Source: an uncultured Clostridia bacterium
Lineage (GTDB): Bacteria > Bacillota > Clostridia > Christensenellales > Borkfalkiaceae
Length of the DNA: 64,000 nucleotides
Assembly: GCA_934278995.1 (NCBI GenBank)
Contig: CAKQWM010000004.1
Coordinates: forward strand, 124,001 to 188,000
Direction: 5' to 3'
Below, one piece after another: positions 50,991 to 58,766 of the stretch (position 1 is the first letter of the stretch; each line of letters starts with the position of its first letter). The position numbers were made by a program, and so were the translations under genes. The notes beneath the pieces are model-generated. The model had not been told where the DNA came from. It made no database searches and saw nothing but the letters and a program-made list of their open reading frames with translations.

Positions 50991-52241
50991 ATGATAGATC
51001 GGACAAAACTGAAAATTTTAACCGAAAGCGCTAAATACGACGTGTCTTGTTCGTCGTCGGGTTCGTCACGGAGAAACAACGGCGGAATCGGAAACGCAAG
51101 TTACGGAGGTATCTGCCACTCTTTTACCGAGGACGGAAGATGCATTTCGCTTTTAAAGATACTTATGACGAATAAATGCGTTTACGACTGTCTGTACTGC
51201 GTAAACCGACGGTCTAACGACGTACCGAGGGCGTCGATGACTCCTGACGAAATATGCGAACTCGTAATCGAATTTTACAAACGAAACTACATCGAGGGCT
51301 TGTTTTTATCGTCGGCGGTGGAAGGCTCGCCCGACAAAACGATGGAACTTTTGCTGGAAACAGTTATAAAATTACGCAAAATTTATCGTTTTAACGGCTA
51401 TATTCATCTGAAAGGCATCCCCGGCGCCGACAAACTTCTTCTTGACAGAGCGGGAAATTACGCGGACAGAATGAGTTTTAATATAGAACTTCCGTCAGAA
51501 AAAAGTCTTAAACTTTTAGCCCCTCAGAAAAACAAAAAAAACATACTTTTGCCGATGCGCGACATGGCGGAAGAATATATTTACGCGAGGAAAGAGAAAA
51601 ACCGCAACTTTTTACCCGCCGGACAAACCACGCAGATGATCATAGGCGCTTCGCCCGAAACGGACGGGCAGATAGTAAGGCTTTCCGAAGGGCTTTACGA
51701 TAAATTCAAACTTAAACGCGTTTACTATTCGTCTTACGTACCGGCAAATTTTAAAACAAACCTTTTGCCGGTTGCTCCCGCAGGGCTTTTGAGAGAACAC
51801 AGACTGTATCAAGCCGATTGGCTACTGAGATTTTACGGGTTTTCGGCAAACGAAATCCTGTCGCCCGACGAAAACCTCGACTTATCGATGGATCCCAAAT
51901 GCTCGTGGGCGCTTAAAAACATGCAACTTTTTCCCGTCGAGATAAACACGGCGCCGCCGGAGATTCTTCTCAGGGTGCCGGGAATAGGTTTTAAAAGCGC
52001 GAGCAAGATAGTTGCGGCAAGAAAATACGGGAAACTCGATTTTAAAGATTTGCTTAAAATGCGCGTGATTTTAAAAAGAGCGATGCATTTTATCACCTGC
52101 AACGGTAAATTCGGCGGTATGGAAAGGCTTTCTGCCGTCAAAAATATACTTATGTTGTCGGAAAGAACGGAAAAATACGAACAACTCAATATGTTTTCGA
52201 GTTACGACGTCGCTTTAAGCGCTATGGGCGGAGAATTATGA
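50991..52241 (+). CDS. Putative DNA modification/repair radical SAM protein (TIGR03916)
   Basis: This 416-residue protein matches TIGR03916: LKILTESAKYDVSCSSSGSS near the start, the radical SAM cluster motif CVYDCLYC (near residue 65), GLFLSSAV, and a C-terminal helix-hairpin-helix (LLRVPGIGFKSASKIVAARK). The family is always paired with a TIGR03915 partner, as here, with a four-base ATGA overlap. The biochemical reaction is unproven; DNA repair is inferred from the HhH motif and linkage. I use the ATG at 50991 because the one at 50955 lies in the -10 box; GAGG lies upstream. Confidence 0.88.
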   Translation: MIDRTKLKILTESAKYDVSCSSSGSSRRNNGGIGNASYGGICHSFTEDGRCISLLKILMTNKCVYDCLYCVNRRSNDVPRASMTPDEICELVIEFYKRNYIEGLFLSSAVEGSPDKTMELLLETVIKLRKIYRFNGYIHLKGIPGADKLLLDRAGNYADRMSFNIELPSEKSLKLLAPQKNKKNILLPMRDMAEEYIYARKEKNRNFLPAGQTTQMIIGASPETDGQIVRLSEGLYDKFKLKRVYYSSYVPANFKTNLLPVAPAGLLREHRLYQADWLLRFYGFSANEILSPDENLDLSMDPKCSWALKNMQLFPVEINTAPPEILLRVPGIGFKSASKIVAARKYGKLDFKDLLKMRVILKRAMHFITCNGKFGGMERLSAVKNILMLSERTEKYEQLNMFSSYDVALSAMGGEL

Positions 52242-52996
52242 TTGCCTACAAAATATCGAACGATTTCGACGGGATCTTTTGCGCTCTTTTTGAAAGTTTT
52301 ACCATGAAGGAAAAGCCTATCGCGGTCTTTTCGGGAAGTTTTCAGCCCTCCTTCGATTGTTCGGTTAAAGTTATCGAAAGTAATCCCTATTTAAGTGAAA
52401 GAGTAAAGAAAGGAATCGTCAAATGTGGGGGTATAAGCCTGTTATCGACGCTTTTTTACGGTTTGAGATCAAACGACGACTTAAAAGAAACGATCGTATT
52501 CAACGCCGCTTATAAGTGCCTGCAAAAAAGAAAAAACATTCTTGACGACTATTCGGATACGGATATCCTCGCCTTTTACGAACTTAAAAGCAGGATAAGT
52601 TACGAAGTTCACAGACTATCGGGTTTTATAAGATTCGAAAAGTCTGCAAGCGGGATATGGTACGCGCATTTTTCGCCCGATAACGACGTGGTCGATCTTA
52701 TCGCGCCGCACTTTAAAACAAGATTTTGTAACGAACGTTTTGTTCTGCACGACGTAAAGCGCAATAAGTTGACGATTTATAACGGAAAGGAACTTTTAAC
52801 TTTTACGAGCAACGAACCCGTTTACGTATATCTTGACAAGGACGAAATAGAATTTCAAAAACTGTGGCTGTCATATTTTAATTCGGTAACTATAAAAGAA
52901 AGGAAAAATTTAAAAATGCAAAATAACTGTCTTCCCCGTCGTTACCGAAAAAATATGATTGAATTTTTAGAAGAATACGAATCCCCCAAAACCTAA
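52238..52996 (+). CDS. Putative DNA metabolism protein (TIGR03915, DUF4130)
   Basis: This 252-residue protein has the TIGR03915 layout: an N-terminal DGIFCALFESF segment, a central helical part, then HRLSGFIRFEKSASGIWYAH and the Asp/His-rich FSPDNDVVDLIAPHFKTRF, and a C-terminal SYFNSVTIKERKNLKMQNNC followed by LPRRYRKNMIEF. It is the obligate partner of the radical SAM gene before it. Function is unknown. Repeat copy 17 lies in codons about 61-70, read as VKCGGISLLSTLF. Confidence 0.85.
   Translation: MIAYKISNDFDGIFCALFESFTMKEKPIAVFSGSFQPSFDCSVKVIESNPYLSERVKKGIVKCGGISLLSTLFYGLRSNDDLKETIVFNAAYKCLQKRKNILDDYSDTDILAFYELKSRISYEVHRLSGFIRFEKSASGIWYAHFSPDNDVVDLIAPHFKTRFCNERFVLHDVKRNKLTIYNGKELLTFTSNEPVYVYLDKDEIEFQKLWLSYFNSVTIKERKNLKMQNNCLPRRYRKNMIEFLEEYESPKT
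52421..52447 (-). repeat. TATA-centred dispersed repeat, copy 17 (coding)
   Basis: Class 1 copy: GATAACAGGCT, TATA, CCCCCAC, ATTT. It lies inside the TIGR03915 gene. Confidence 0.65.
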
Positions 52997-53062
52997 ACCG
53001 AATGACGGTTTAACGGACGGCTAAAACCCTCTTTTTATATTTGTTGCGACGAATAACAACTT

Positions 53063-53086
53063 AAAAGTCCCCGTATAGGTCGATTA
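53063..53086 (-). repeat. TATA-centred dispersed repeat, copy 18
   Basis: Class 2 copy: ATAATCGACC, TATA, CGGGGAC, TTTT. It lies between convergent genes, next to the ogg terminator. Confidence 0.75.
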
Positions 53087-53098
53087 TCTGCTTTTTTG

Positions 53099-53143
53099 TA
53101 AAAAATATGCGAAGCCTTCCGATTAAGGCTTCGCATATTTTTT
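53099..53143 (-). terminator. Terminator of ogg, bidirectional
   Basis: AAAAAATATGCGAAGCCTT and its exact complement close a six-base loop. T runs on both strands serve both convergent genes. Confidence 0.9.
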
Positions 53144-53972
53144 ATATAAATTTTTCTCTTTTTGCGTAAAAAAGATATTGCTGAACGTAACCCGAATTTT
53201 CTTTAAACGTATTCAGAAAATAACGACTGATTTTCGCTCTGTCGGTAAGTTTTCCGTCAAAATCCTCACGATATATTTTTTCTATCCAGGTATCAACGGG
53301 AAAACTATCGCTTCTTCCGAATCCGAAAAGCGTTACGCAATTTGCCACTTTATCCCCAACGCCTTTAATTTTTAACAGTTCTTTTTTTAGAGTATCGGTA
53401 TCGAGCCTGTTTAATTTTTCAAAATCAATCTCTCCGGAACGAATTTTTACGGCGGCTTCTTTAACGTATTCCGCCCTGTAACCAAGCCCGGATTGCTTTA
53501 AAACGGATAAATCGGCTTTAAAAAAGGCTTCCGTGGTGGGAAAAGCGTAAAATTCTTCGCCGTTGAAAACACGTTTTTCTCCGAGCGCGACACACAATTT
53601 TTCTATGGTCGATTTTATTTTGGGAATATTATTGTTTTGAGAAACGAGAAAAGAAAAAAACGCCTCTATGCCGTCCTGACGCAAAATGCGGATTCCGCGA
53701 TATTTTTCCGCAACTTTTTTCACCTTTTCGTTGTTGCAGGACAAAACGCTTTCAAGTAGCGCCGAATAGTCTTTTTTTAAATCAAAATAGTTTTCAAAAT
53801 ATTCGTCGTTCGTAGAAGTAACTTGCACGGTATCGCCTTCAACGCGCAGTTTTGCGATTTCGCCTTTTGATTTTACGGTATAACTTCCGTCTTCAAAGGC
53901 GTTAAACCTGAAGACCTGACCGCACGTTAAGGTGTCGCGGACGTTAAAAAATTCGCTTTCAAAAGTAATCAT
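53142..53972 (-). CDS. ogg: 8-oxoguanine DNA glycosylase (Ogg type)
   Basis: This 276-residue protein has an OGG N-domain (FNVRDTLTCGQVFRF), the helix-hairpin-helix-GPD motif LLKIKGVGDKVANCVTLFGF with the catalytic Lys, and the FPVDTWIEKIY Asp. FLVSQNNNIPKIKSTIEKL is the typical central segment. It excises oxidised purines and nicks the backbone. It is convergent with the radical-SAM repair pair. Confidence 0.9.
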   Translation of the reverse strand: MITFESEFFNVRDTLTCGQVFRFNAFEDGSYTVKSKGEIAKLRVEGDTVQVTSTNDEYFENYFDLKKDYSALLESVLSCNNEKVKKVAEKYRGIRILRQDGIEAFFSFLVSQNNNIPKIKSTIEKLCVALGEKRVFNGEEFYAFPTTEAFFKADLSVLKQSGLGYRAEYVKEAAVKIRSGEIDFEKLNRLDTDTLKKELLKIKGVGDKVANCVTLFGFGRSDSFPVDTWIEKIYREDFDGKLTDRAKISRYFLNTFKENSGYVQQYLFYAKREKFI

Positions 53973-53980
53973 AGTAATAT

Positions 53981-54015
53981 AAAAGCGCCGATAACAGGCT
54001 TATCGGCGCGCTTTT
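53981..54015 (-). terminator. rpmA terminator formed by repeat copy 19
   Basis: GCGCCGATAA and TTATCGGCGC form a perfect ten-base stem followed on the minus strand by TTTT. The repeat lies wholly within it. Confidence 0.8.
53991..54015 (+). repeat. TATA-centred dispersed repeat, copy 19
   Basis: Class 1 variant: ATAACAGGCT, TATC, GGCGCGC, TTTT. The terminator stem has replaced the last base of TATA. Confidence 0.6.
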
Positions 54016-54023
54016 AGTTAAAA

Positions 54024-54302
54024 TTAGTTTTCTTTGACTTCAATACTTACTTGTTTTCTGTCTTTGCCCAATCTTTCAAATCTTACGACGCCGTCGGATA
54101 AAGCGAATAAGGTATCGTCTTTACCGATGCCTACGTTTTTACCGGGGTGAAATTTAGTACCCCTTTGACGAACGAGAATGTTGCCGGCAAGAACGAATTG
54201 ACCGTCGGAACGTTTAACGCCTAAACGTTGCGCAGCGCTGTCACGACCGTTCTTTGAGGAGCCAACACCCTTTTTATGAGCAAATAATCTGAATAAAAAC
54301 AT
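54024..54302 (-). CDS. rpmA: Ribosomal protein L27 with N-terminal presequence
   Basis: This 92-residue L27 has the presequence MFLFRLFA before HKKGVGSSKNGRDS. Bacillota cleave such an extension (consensus xLxxFFA) with the Cys protease Prp. The start at 54302 follows GGAGG; the ATG five codons earlier overlaps the ribosome site. The gene for Prp usually lies between rplU and rpmA. Here the two are only about 20 bases apart and no prp is present in the window. Confidence 0.95.
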   Translation of the reverse strand: MFLFRLFAHKKGVGSSKNGRDSAAQRLGVKRSDGQFVLAGNILVRQRGTKFHPGKNVGIGKDDTLFALSDGVVRFERLGKDRKQVSIEVKEN

Positions 54303-54323
54303 ATTATTATCCTCCATATTTAA

Positions 54324-54632
54324 TTAGTTAGCTGATATAGACTCAATCTTAACAGCCGTGAAAGGTTGTCTGTGACCTTGTTTTTTTCTTTCTTGCTTTT
54401 TGGATTTGTATTTGAACACGATAATCTTTCTGAATTTATCCTGTTTAAGTACTTCACCGGTCGCTTTGAAAGAAGCAACGTCGCTTCCTACCTTGATACC
54501 GTTTTCGTCGGAAACCAATAAAACGTTGAACTTTACCTTGTCGCCTACGTTGGCGCTAAGTTTTTCAAACTTAACGACGTCACCTTCGGAAACACGATAT
54601 TGTTTGCTACCGTTTTCGATAATTGCGTACAT
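54324..54632 (-). CDS. rplU: Ribosomal protein L21
   Basis: This 102-residue L21 starts MYAIIENGSKQYRVSEGDVV and ends with KKQERKKQGHRQPFTAVKIE, both standard. It binds 23S rRNA near L20. It is the first gene of rplU-rpmA, behind an L21-type leader and a good promoter. Confidence 0.97.
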   Translation of the reverse strand: MYAIIENGSKQYRVSEGDVVKFEKLSANVGDKVKFNVLLVSDENGIKVGSDVASFKATGEVLKQDKFRKIIVFKYKSKKQERKKQGHRQPFTAVKIESISAN

Positions 54633-54722
54633 ATTTTTACCTCCCTGTCCAATCTCGCCGTGAAAAATACGGGCGTTGCGAAAGTATCCGCAAACTTAAA
54701 AATAAGCCCTATACGAGCGGTT
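54633..54722 (-). promoter_or_regulatory. L21 leader RNA (probable)
   Basis: The 90-base leader contains CGCAACGCCCGT, a pyrimidine/GC stem region and GGACAGGGAGGT before the ATG, in the same order as the known Bacillota L21 leader (CGCAACGCCC then CAGGGAGGT). The element lets L21 limit its own synthesis. Confidence 0.55.
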
Positions 54723-54729
54723 CTTAAGT

Positions 54730-54758
54730 AGGATAACATAAAATATACCGCTTGTCAA
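54730..54758 (-). promoter_or_regulatory. rplU promoter
   Basis: On the minus strand TTGACA (54753-54758), 17 bases, TATCCT (54730-54735). Confidence 0.75.
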
Positions 54759-54812
54759 ACGAATTTACATAAAAAACCCGATTTTGCCCATTTTATATAC
54801 GAGGTGACAATT

Positions 54813-55253
54813 ATGACGGATATAAAACTTAATCACGAAGAATTAAACAATATTTTTAAAAACGCGCACATCGCCATGCAGTCGATTTCAAACGTTCTGC
54901 CGGAATGTTCGTGTTTGAAGATGAAGGAAGAACTTCAGTTCGAATACGAGGGATATCAGAAATTTATCGGGAAAATTTCCGCTTATATGAGCGAACGCGG
55001 TTTCGGGCAAAAAGACGTAAACGTTATGAAAAAAGCCATGCTTTATACGTCGGTCAAGTTAAACACGTTGACAGACGATTCCTGCTCTCACGTAGCGGAA
55101 ATGATGCTTAAAGGCACCGTTATGGGTATAACCGAATTAAAACAACTTATATCGAGAGGAAAAGACTTCCTCGACAAGGACGTTTTGAACTTTGCAAACG
55201 AACTTTTAGCCCTCGAAGAAGATTACGAGGAACGTTTAAAAGCCTTGCTATAA
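54813..55253 (+). CDS. Conserved small helical protein of unknown function
   Basis: This 146-residue protein is predicted to be nearly all helical with four amphipathic helices: NHEELNNIFKNAHIAMQSIS, MKEELQFEYEGYQKFIGKIS, MKKAMLYTSVKLNTLTDDSC and GTVMGITELKQLISRGKDFL. The pattern resembles a ferritin-like or DUF2383-like bundle seen in Clostridia, but without obvious metal ligands. The start at 54813 follows GAGGTGA. The stop codon lies in repeat copy 20. It is divergent from rplU and stands alone. Its function is unknown. Confidence 0.7.
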   Translation: MTDIKLNHEELNNIFKNAHIAMQSISNVLPECSCLKMKEELQFEYEGYQKFIGKISAYMSERGFGQKDVNVMKKAMLYTSVKLNTLTDDSCSHVAEMMLKGTVMGITELKQLISRGKDFLDKDVLNFANELLALEEDYEERLKALL

Positions 55254-55263
55254 GCCCGTTATT
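55238..55263 (-). repeat. TATA-centred dispersed repeat, copy 20
   Basis: Class 1 copy: AATAACGGGCT, TATA, GCAAGGC, TTTT. The stop codon TAA of the preceding gene is part of it. Confidence 0.75.
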
Positions 55264-55332
55264 GCTATTTTTTACACCCGTTATCGCACAATAATTAAAC
55301 GATACGAAACAAAAATAAACGTCTTGGAACGC

Positions 55333-55375
55333 AAAAACCCCCGACTGCAAATCAATCGCGGTCGGGGGTTTTATT
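55333..55375 (+). terminator. Bidirectional terminator
   Basis: AAAACCCCCGAC and GTCGGGGGTTTT close a loop of about 15 bases between two convergent genes. Confidence 0.8.
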
Positions 55376-55462
55376 AAGATCTTTTTCTCGTATCTTCTTT
55401 ATTTACGGCATTTTAATTTCGGTTCGGATTAACTTAACCGTTAAGTCCTCCGTTTCAAACTT

Positions 55463-58126
55463 TTAAGCCGCTAAAAGTTGAGAAGGTTGGGGATTTTGTT
55501 TGTTGCCGAGCGAATCGATAAGTTCTATCAAAGTACAAACTTTGGCGTCGCCCAACAAGTTTTGGAGCGCGCCTTTTACGTCGGCGGACTCGTTGCCCGT
55601 TCTGGCTTTAAGGACTTCGTCCATCACCGCGGAAATTTCCTTGACGGTTATATCGAAGACGTTACCTTGCGAATCTGTAAAGGTATATAAAACCTTGTCT
55701 TCCTGCGTACCCGCCATAGCCTTAATATAGTCGCTCATAAACTTTGTCGCGTTTTTAATATAGGCGTTTTCCACCTGTGCGCGGGTAACGGTGCCTGCTT
55801 TTAATCCGGCAAGGTTGTCGTCAAGCGCTTTGAAGTATAAAAACTCTACGATATCGTAATCGAAAGTCAACTCTCCGTACTTATTGCCGTCGATTTCCGA
55901 AGCAACCGCTTTTTTAGCGTAAGCAATGAGTTCGCTTCTGTATTCGGCGTATAAATCGCACGCAACGCCCGTATAGTTTACCGTTTTGTTGCCGTTTGCG
56001 TCAACGGAAGTGTTGTTTTCGACGATGGTTTTGATTTTGGCTGAAAAATCGGACTTGTTACCGCCTGCAAGCGATAATACGGTTTTTCCGTAAATTTTTA
56101 CGAAGTTATAAACCGCGGTCGTAGCGCTTATCGAACCTGCGTTGAGATCGGCGTTCATTTTTTCAATGACGGCGGTAAAGGTCGTACCCGCTTCGGCGTT
56201 GAAAGCCGTATCGAGTTCCGCCCCGCTAAGACCTGTAATTTCTTCAACCGCTTTGGTAACGATAATCGCGCAGGTATCGGAAGTTATCACCCCGCCCAAC
56301 AAACTGTTAAGCCTTGCTAATAACGCTTCTTCGGTGATGCCGTTCGGAACAAGAACTTTATTATAGATAATTTTTACCACGTCGCCCGCCATAACGGAGT
56401 AATCGACGCCGCCGTTTTCGCCCGATCCGATCCATTTTTGAATCATTGCCTTTAACTCGGCGTAATTCATACCCGCGATAGTTTGCGAGGCTCCGTCGAG
56501 ATTGCCTTCAAAAGCCGTTTCGAGATAATTAGTTAACTTGTCGAAATCAAAGACGTAATTGCCGTCTTTATCGGCAACGAAACTCGATATAACGCCTTTT
56601 AAAAGTTGTGATAAGTTTACGGTTTCGGTAACGCTTACGGTCGCAAGATCGTCCGCGAAGTTTTGGTCGAAGTAATTAAGCGACGCCAACACGTTGAATG
56701 AAGCGGGCGCTGTATCGGTTTTGGGAACGATACCCGCTTTTATGCCTTCAACCACGCCTTCAACCTTCATGTTGCCTACGACGGGAACACCTTTTACGGC
56801 GTCGTACATAGCCTGTAAAACTTTATCTTTGAAGGTTATGGTCGTATCTTCTATTTTGTCGAAAGCGTCAACGAAGTCTTTTACCGACAGGTCGAAGAAT
56901 CTTTGATATTGATTATAAATCTTTTTGTAATTTGCAAGAGCGGTTTCGTCCTCTCTCAGGTAGGCTTCTATAACCTTGTCTATGGTAAGACCGCGAATGT
57001 TTCTGAAAACGTATTCGTTGAGGGTACCTTTTGCCATAGCGTTAAAAATACCGCTGAGCGACATTGTGTGGATTTCCGAAATATAACCCGTCATAGTGTC
57101 GTCAAGCCCGAATACGTCGCCGAGTAAAACTCCCTTATAAACCGTCGAGAGCATACCGTATCTTTCCTGCTCGGTTGCGGCGTTTTTAATTTCATAGTAC
57201 TGCTTTACCGTAATTGCGGCGGTTGCAGTGACGAATTTGTTCGTTCTTATCTGCTTTAAAACAGCGACGATTATATTCGTGACTATATTTTGTTCACCGC
57301 TCGCAATTTGCTTTTCCAAAGTTGCGATGCCCGTCAATACCGACGCGCCCAACTGAACGTCGCCGAATCTTTTAACGATAACATCTTCTTTTTCGGCTTT
57401 TGTAGCCGTATCGGAGAGGAGGGTTCTCAACTCGTTAAGCGTCATATTCATAACGCCTGCAACCTCGGGACTCGATTTTATCGCTATACCGATCATCCAG
57501 TTTCTGCTATAATCGGTATCGGTGGCGGACGGAGTATAATCCAGCAAAATCTCGCCCAAAGACTTTTCGCCGTATAACGAGAAGTTTATGCTTAATTTTT
57601 CATCGGAATCGAGTTTATAATTAAGTATTCCGTTAAGACAGGCGTTGACTTCGATATTCTCCGTTACGTACGCGCCCGTTTTCGGATCTTTTTTGTTTGT
57701 TGGTATAGGTCTGTACCAGTTTCCGTCTATACCGCGGTAAACCGATAACCCCATAACGTCGAGTTTCATGCCCGCGGGTAGTTTGCCTTCTATCGCGCCT
57801 CGCGCTTTGTCTATTACGAGAGAATAAAAATCACCGAGCAAATATCCTTTAAGAGCGGTCGAAAGCGCGCTGTTTTTGTCGCCCACTATGTCTTTAAGGT
57901 AAACGTCGTAAGAGTTTTGCAACGCGTTCTGATATGTATAAGCGCTTCTGTCCTCCGCCGTGTCGGGATCGGGGACGGGGGGATCGGGCGGCACGTCGGC
58001 AGTTCCCGTAGAACCGGTGCTGTCATCGCCGGGCTTTCTTTTACAGGAAGCCGAGAAAGCGAATGTAAGCAGCATGGATATAACGAGCAACACCGAGATC
58101 AAAAGAATAAAAAATCTGTTTTTCAT
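55463..58126 (-). CDS. Large lineage-specific lipoprotein
   Basis: This 887-residue protein has a signal peptide (FFILLISVLLVISMLLTFAF) and a lipobox ending in SASC. A Pro/Asp-rich spacer (DVPPDPPVPDPD) follows, then a long, mostly helical, Asn/Asp/Lys-rich region with no Cys cluster or catalytic motif that I recognise. The stretches near residues 430-460 (AMYDAVKGVPVVGNMKVEGV) and elsewhere are amphipathic. It is exported and lipid-anchored. AGGAGG precedes the start at 58126. It has its own promoter with an operator-like palindrome and is a single-gene unit. It may be a surface scaffold, but nothing proves that. Confidence 0.75.
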   Translation of the reverse strand: MKNRFFILLISVLLVISMLLTFAFSASCKRKPGDDSTGSTGTADVPPDPPVPDPDTAEDRSAYTYQNALQNSYDVYLKDIVGDKNSALSTALKGYLLGDFYSLVIDKARGAIEGKLPAGMKLDVMGLSVYRGIDGNWYRPIPTNKKDPKTGAYVTENIEVNACLNGILNYKLDSDEKLSINFSLYGEKSLGEILLDYTPSATDTDYSRNWMIGIAIKSSPEVAGVMNMTLNELRTLLSDTATKAEKEDVIVKRFGDVQLGASVLTGIATLEKQIASGEQNIVTNIIVAVLKQIRTNKFVTATAAITVKQYYEIKNAATEQERYGMLSTVYKGVLLGDVFGLDDTMTGYISEIHTMSLSGIFNAMAKGTLNEYVFRNIRGLTIDKVIEAYLREDETALANYKKIYNQYQRFFDLSVKDFVDAFDKIEDTTITFKDKVLQAMYDAVKGVPVVGNMKVEGVVEGIKAGIVPKTDTAPASFNVLASLNYFDQNFADDLATVSVTETVNLSQLLKGVISSFVADKDGNYVFDFDKLTNYLETAFEGNLDGASQTIAGMNYAELKAMIQKWIGSGENGGVDYSVMAGDVVKIIYNKVLVPNGITEEALLARLNSLLGGVITSDTCAIIVTKAVEEITGLSGAELDTAFNAEAGTTFTAVIEKMNADLNAGSISATTAVYNFVKIYGKTVLSLAGGNKSDFSAKIKTIVENNTSVDANGNKTVNYTGVACDLYAEYRSELIAYAKKAVASEIDGNKYGELTFDYDIVEFLYFKALDDNLAGLKAGTVTRAQVENAYIKNATKFMSDYIKAMAGTQEDKVLYTFTDSQGNVFDITVKEISAVMDEVLKARTGNESADVKGALQNLLGDAKVCTLIELIDSLGNKQNPQPSQLLAA

Positions 58127-58224
58127 ATAAACCTCCTGCATATTTCGATTTTAAAGGGACGAATCGTCCGATTTTTTACGCCGAAACGACTTTCGTTCGT
58201 AAGGCGTTCTTTTTACGTAAGACA

Positions 58225-58254
58225 ATTATACCACAACGAACCTTCGTTTGTCAA
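58225..58254 (-). promoter_or_regulatory. Lipoprotein gene promoter with palindromic spacer
   Basis: On the minus strand TTGACA (58249-58254), 18 bases, TATAAT (58225-58230). The spacer contains the perfect palindrome AACGAA-GG-TTCGTT (58235-58248), a likely repressor site. Confidence 0.75.
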
Positions 58255-58340
58255 CAGTTACCCGAAAGTAATCTTTAAAGTAACGTCGCGCGTACGAAAG
58301 GCTTGCGTTAAATATATCTTTCGGCGAGTTTTTTCGTTTG

Positions 58341-58371
58341 AAAAAAGACGGCTACCGTGCCGTCTTATTTT
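58341..58371 (-). terminator. rnpB terminator
   Basis: AAGACGGC and GCCGTCTT close a six-base loop, followed by TTTTTT on the minus strand. Confidence 0.8.
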
Positions 58372-58378
58372 TAATAAA

Positions 58379-58720
58379 TGCAAGTCGGCCTATAAGCCGA
58401 GTTCTGTCTGGTGCGACTATCTATCTACGTCCGTCGTTACCGACGGACTCAAGCGACGTTTTGCGAAAATACCGCGACGAGCAGCCGTATCCGGTATTTT
58501 CCTATCTTGCTTCGAATGGGGTTTACACTGACGCGAAACGTTACCGCTTCGCCGGTGAGCTTTTACCTCGCCTTTTCATCCTTACCCTTTCGGGCGGTAA
58601 TTTTCTGTTGCACTTTCCCTGAAGTCACCTTCGGCGGACGTTATCCGTCATTCTGCTCTGTGAAGCTCGGACTTTCCTCGTTGAAGTTTCCTCCACCGCA
58701 GCCGCACAGCCGACTTGCAA
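58379..58720 (-). ncRNA. rnpB: RNase P RNA, class A
   Basis: The ends TGCAAGTCGGC and GCCGACTTGCA pair as helix P1. Conserved blocks occur in order on the minus strand: GAGGAAAGTCCGAGCTTC (P4 5' side), AGTGCAACAGAAA, AAAGGGTAAGGATGAAAAGG, and ACAGAACTCGGCTTA (P4 3' side). The length of about 342 bases fits class A. It processes tRNA 5' ends. The promoter matches the 5' end, and a terminator follows. The 3' terminus GGCTTATAGGCCGACTT resembles the dispersed repeat of this window. Confidence 0.93.
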
Positions 58721-58724
58721 TTTA

Positions 58725-58753
58725 ATTATAACACGTCGCTTAAAAAAAGTAAA
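58725..58753 (-). promoter_or_regulatory. rnpB promoter
   Basis: On the minus strand TTTACT (58748-58753), 17 bases, TATAAT (58725-58730). It predicts a start at about 58719, in agreement with P1. Confidence 0.7.
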
Positions 58754-58766
58754 ACGTTTTTTACTT
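58742..58766 (-). terminator. Probable ddl terminator
   Basis: AGTAAAA and TTTTACT close a short loop followed by TTTTTT on the minus strand. It overlaps the ddl stop and the rnpB -35 region. Confidence 0.5.

Noticed and set aside
58338..58725. Plus-strand ORFs of 94-104 codons
   Set aside because: They are antisense to rnpB; the conserved RNA blocks and P1 pairing explain the sequence.
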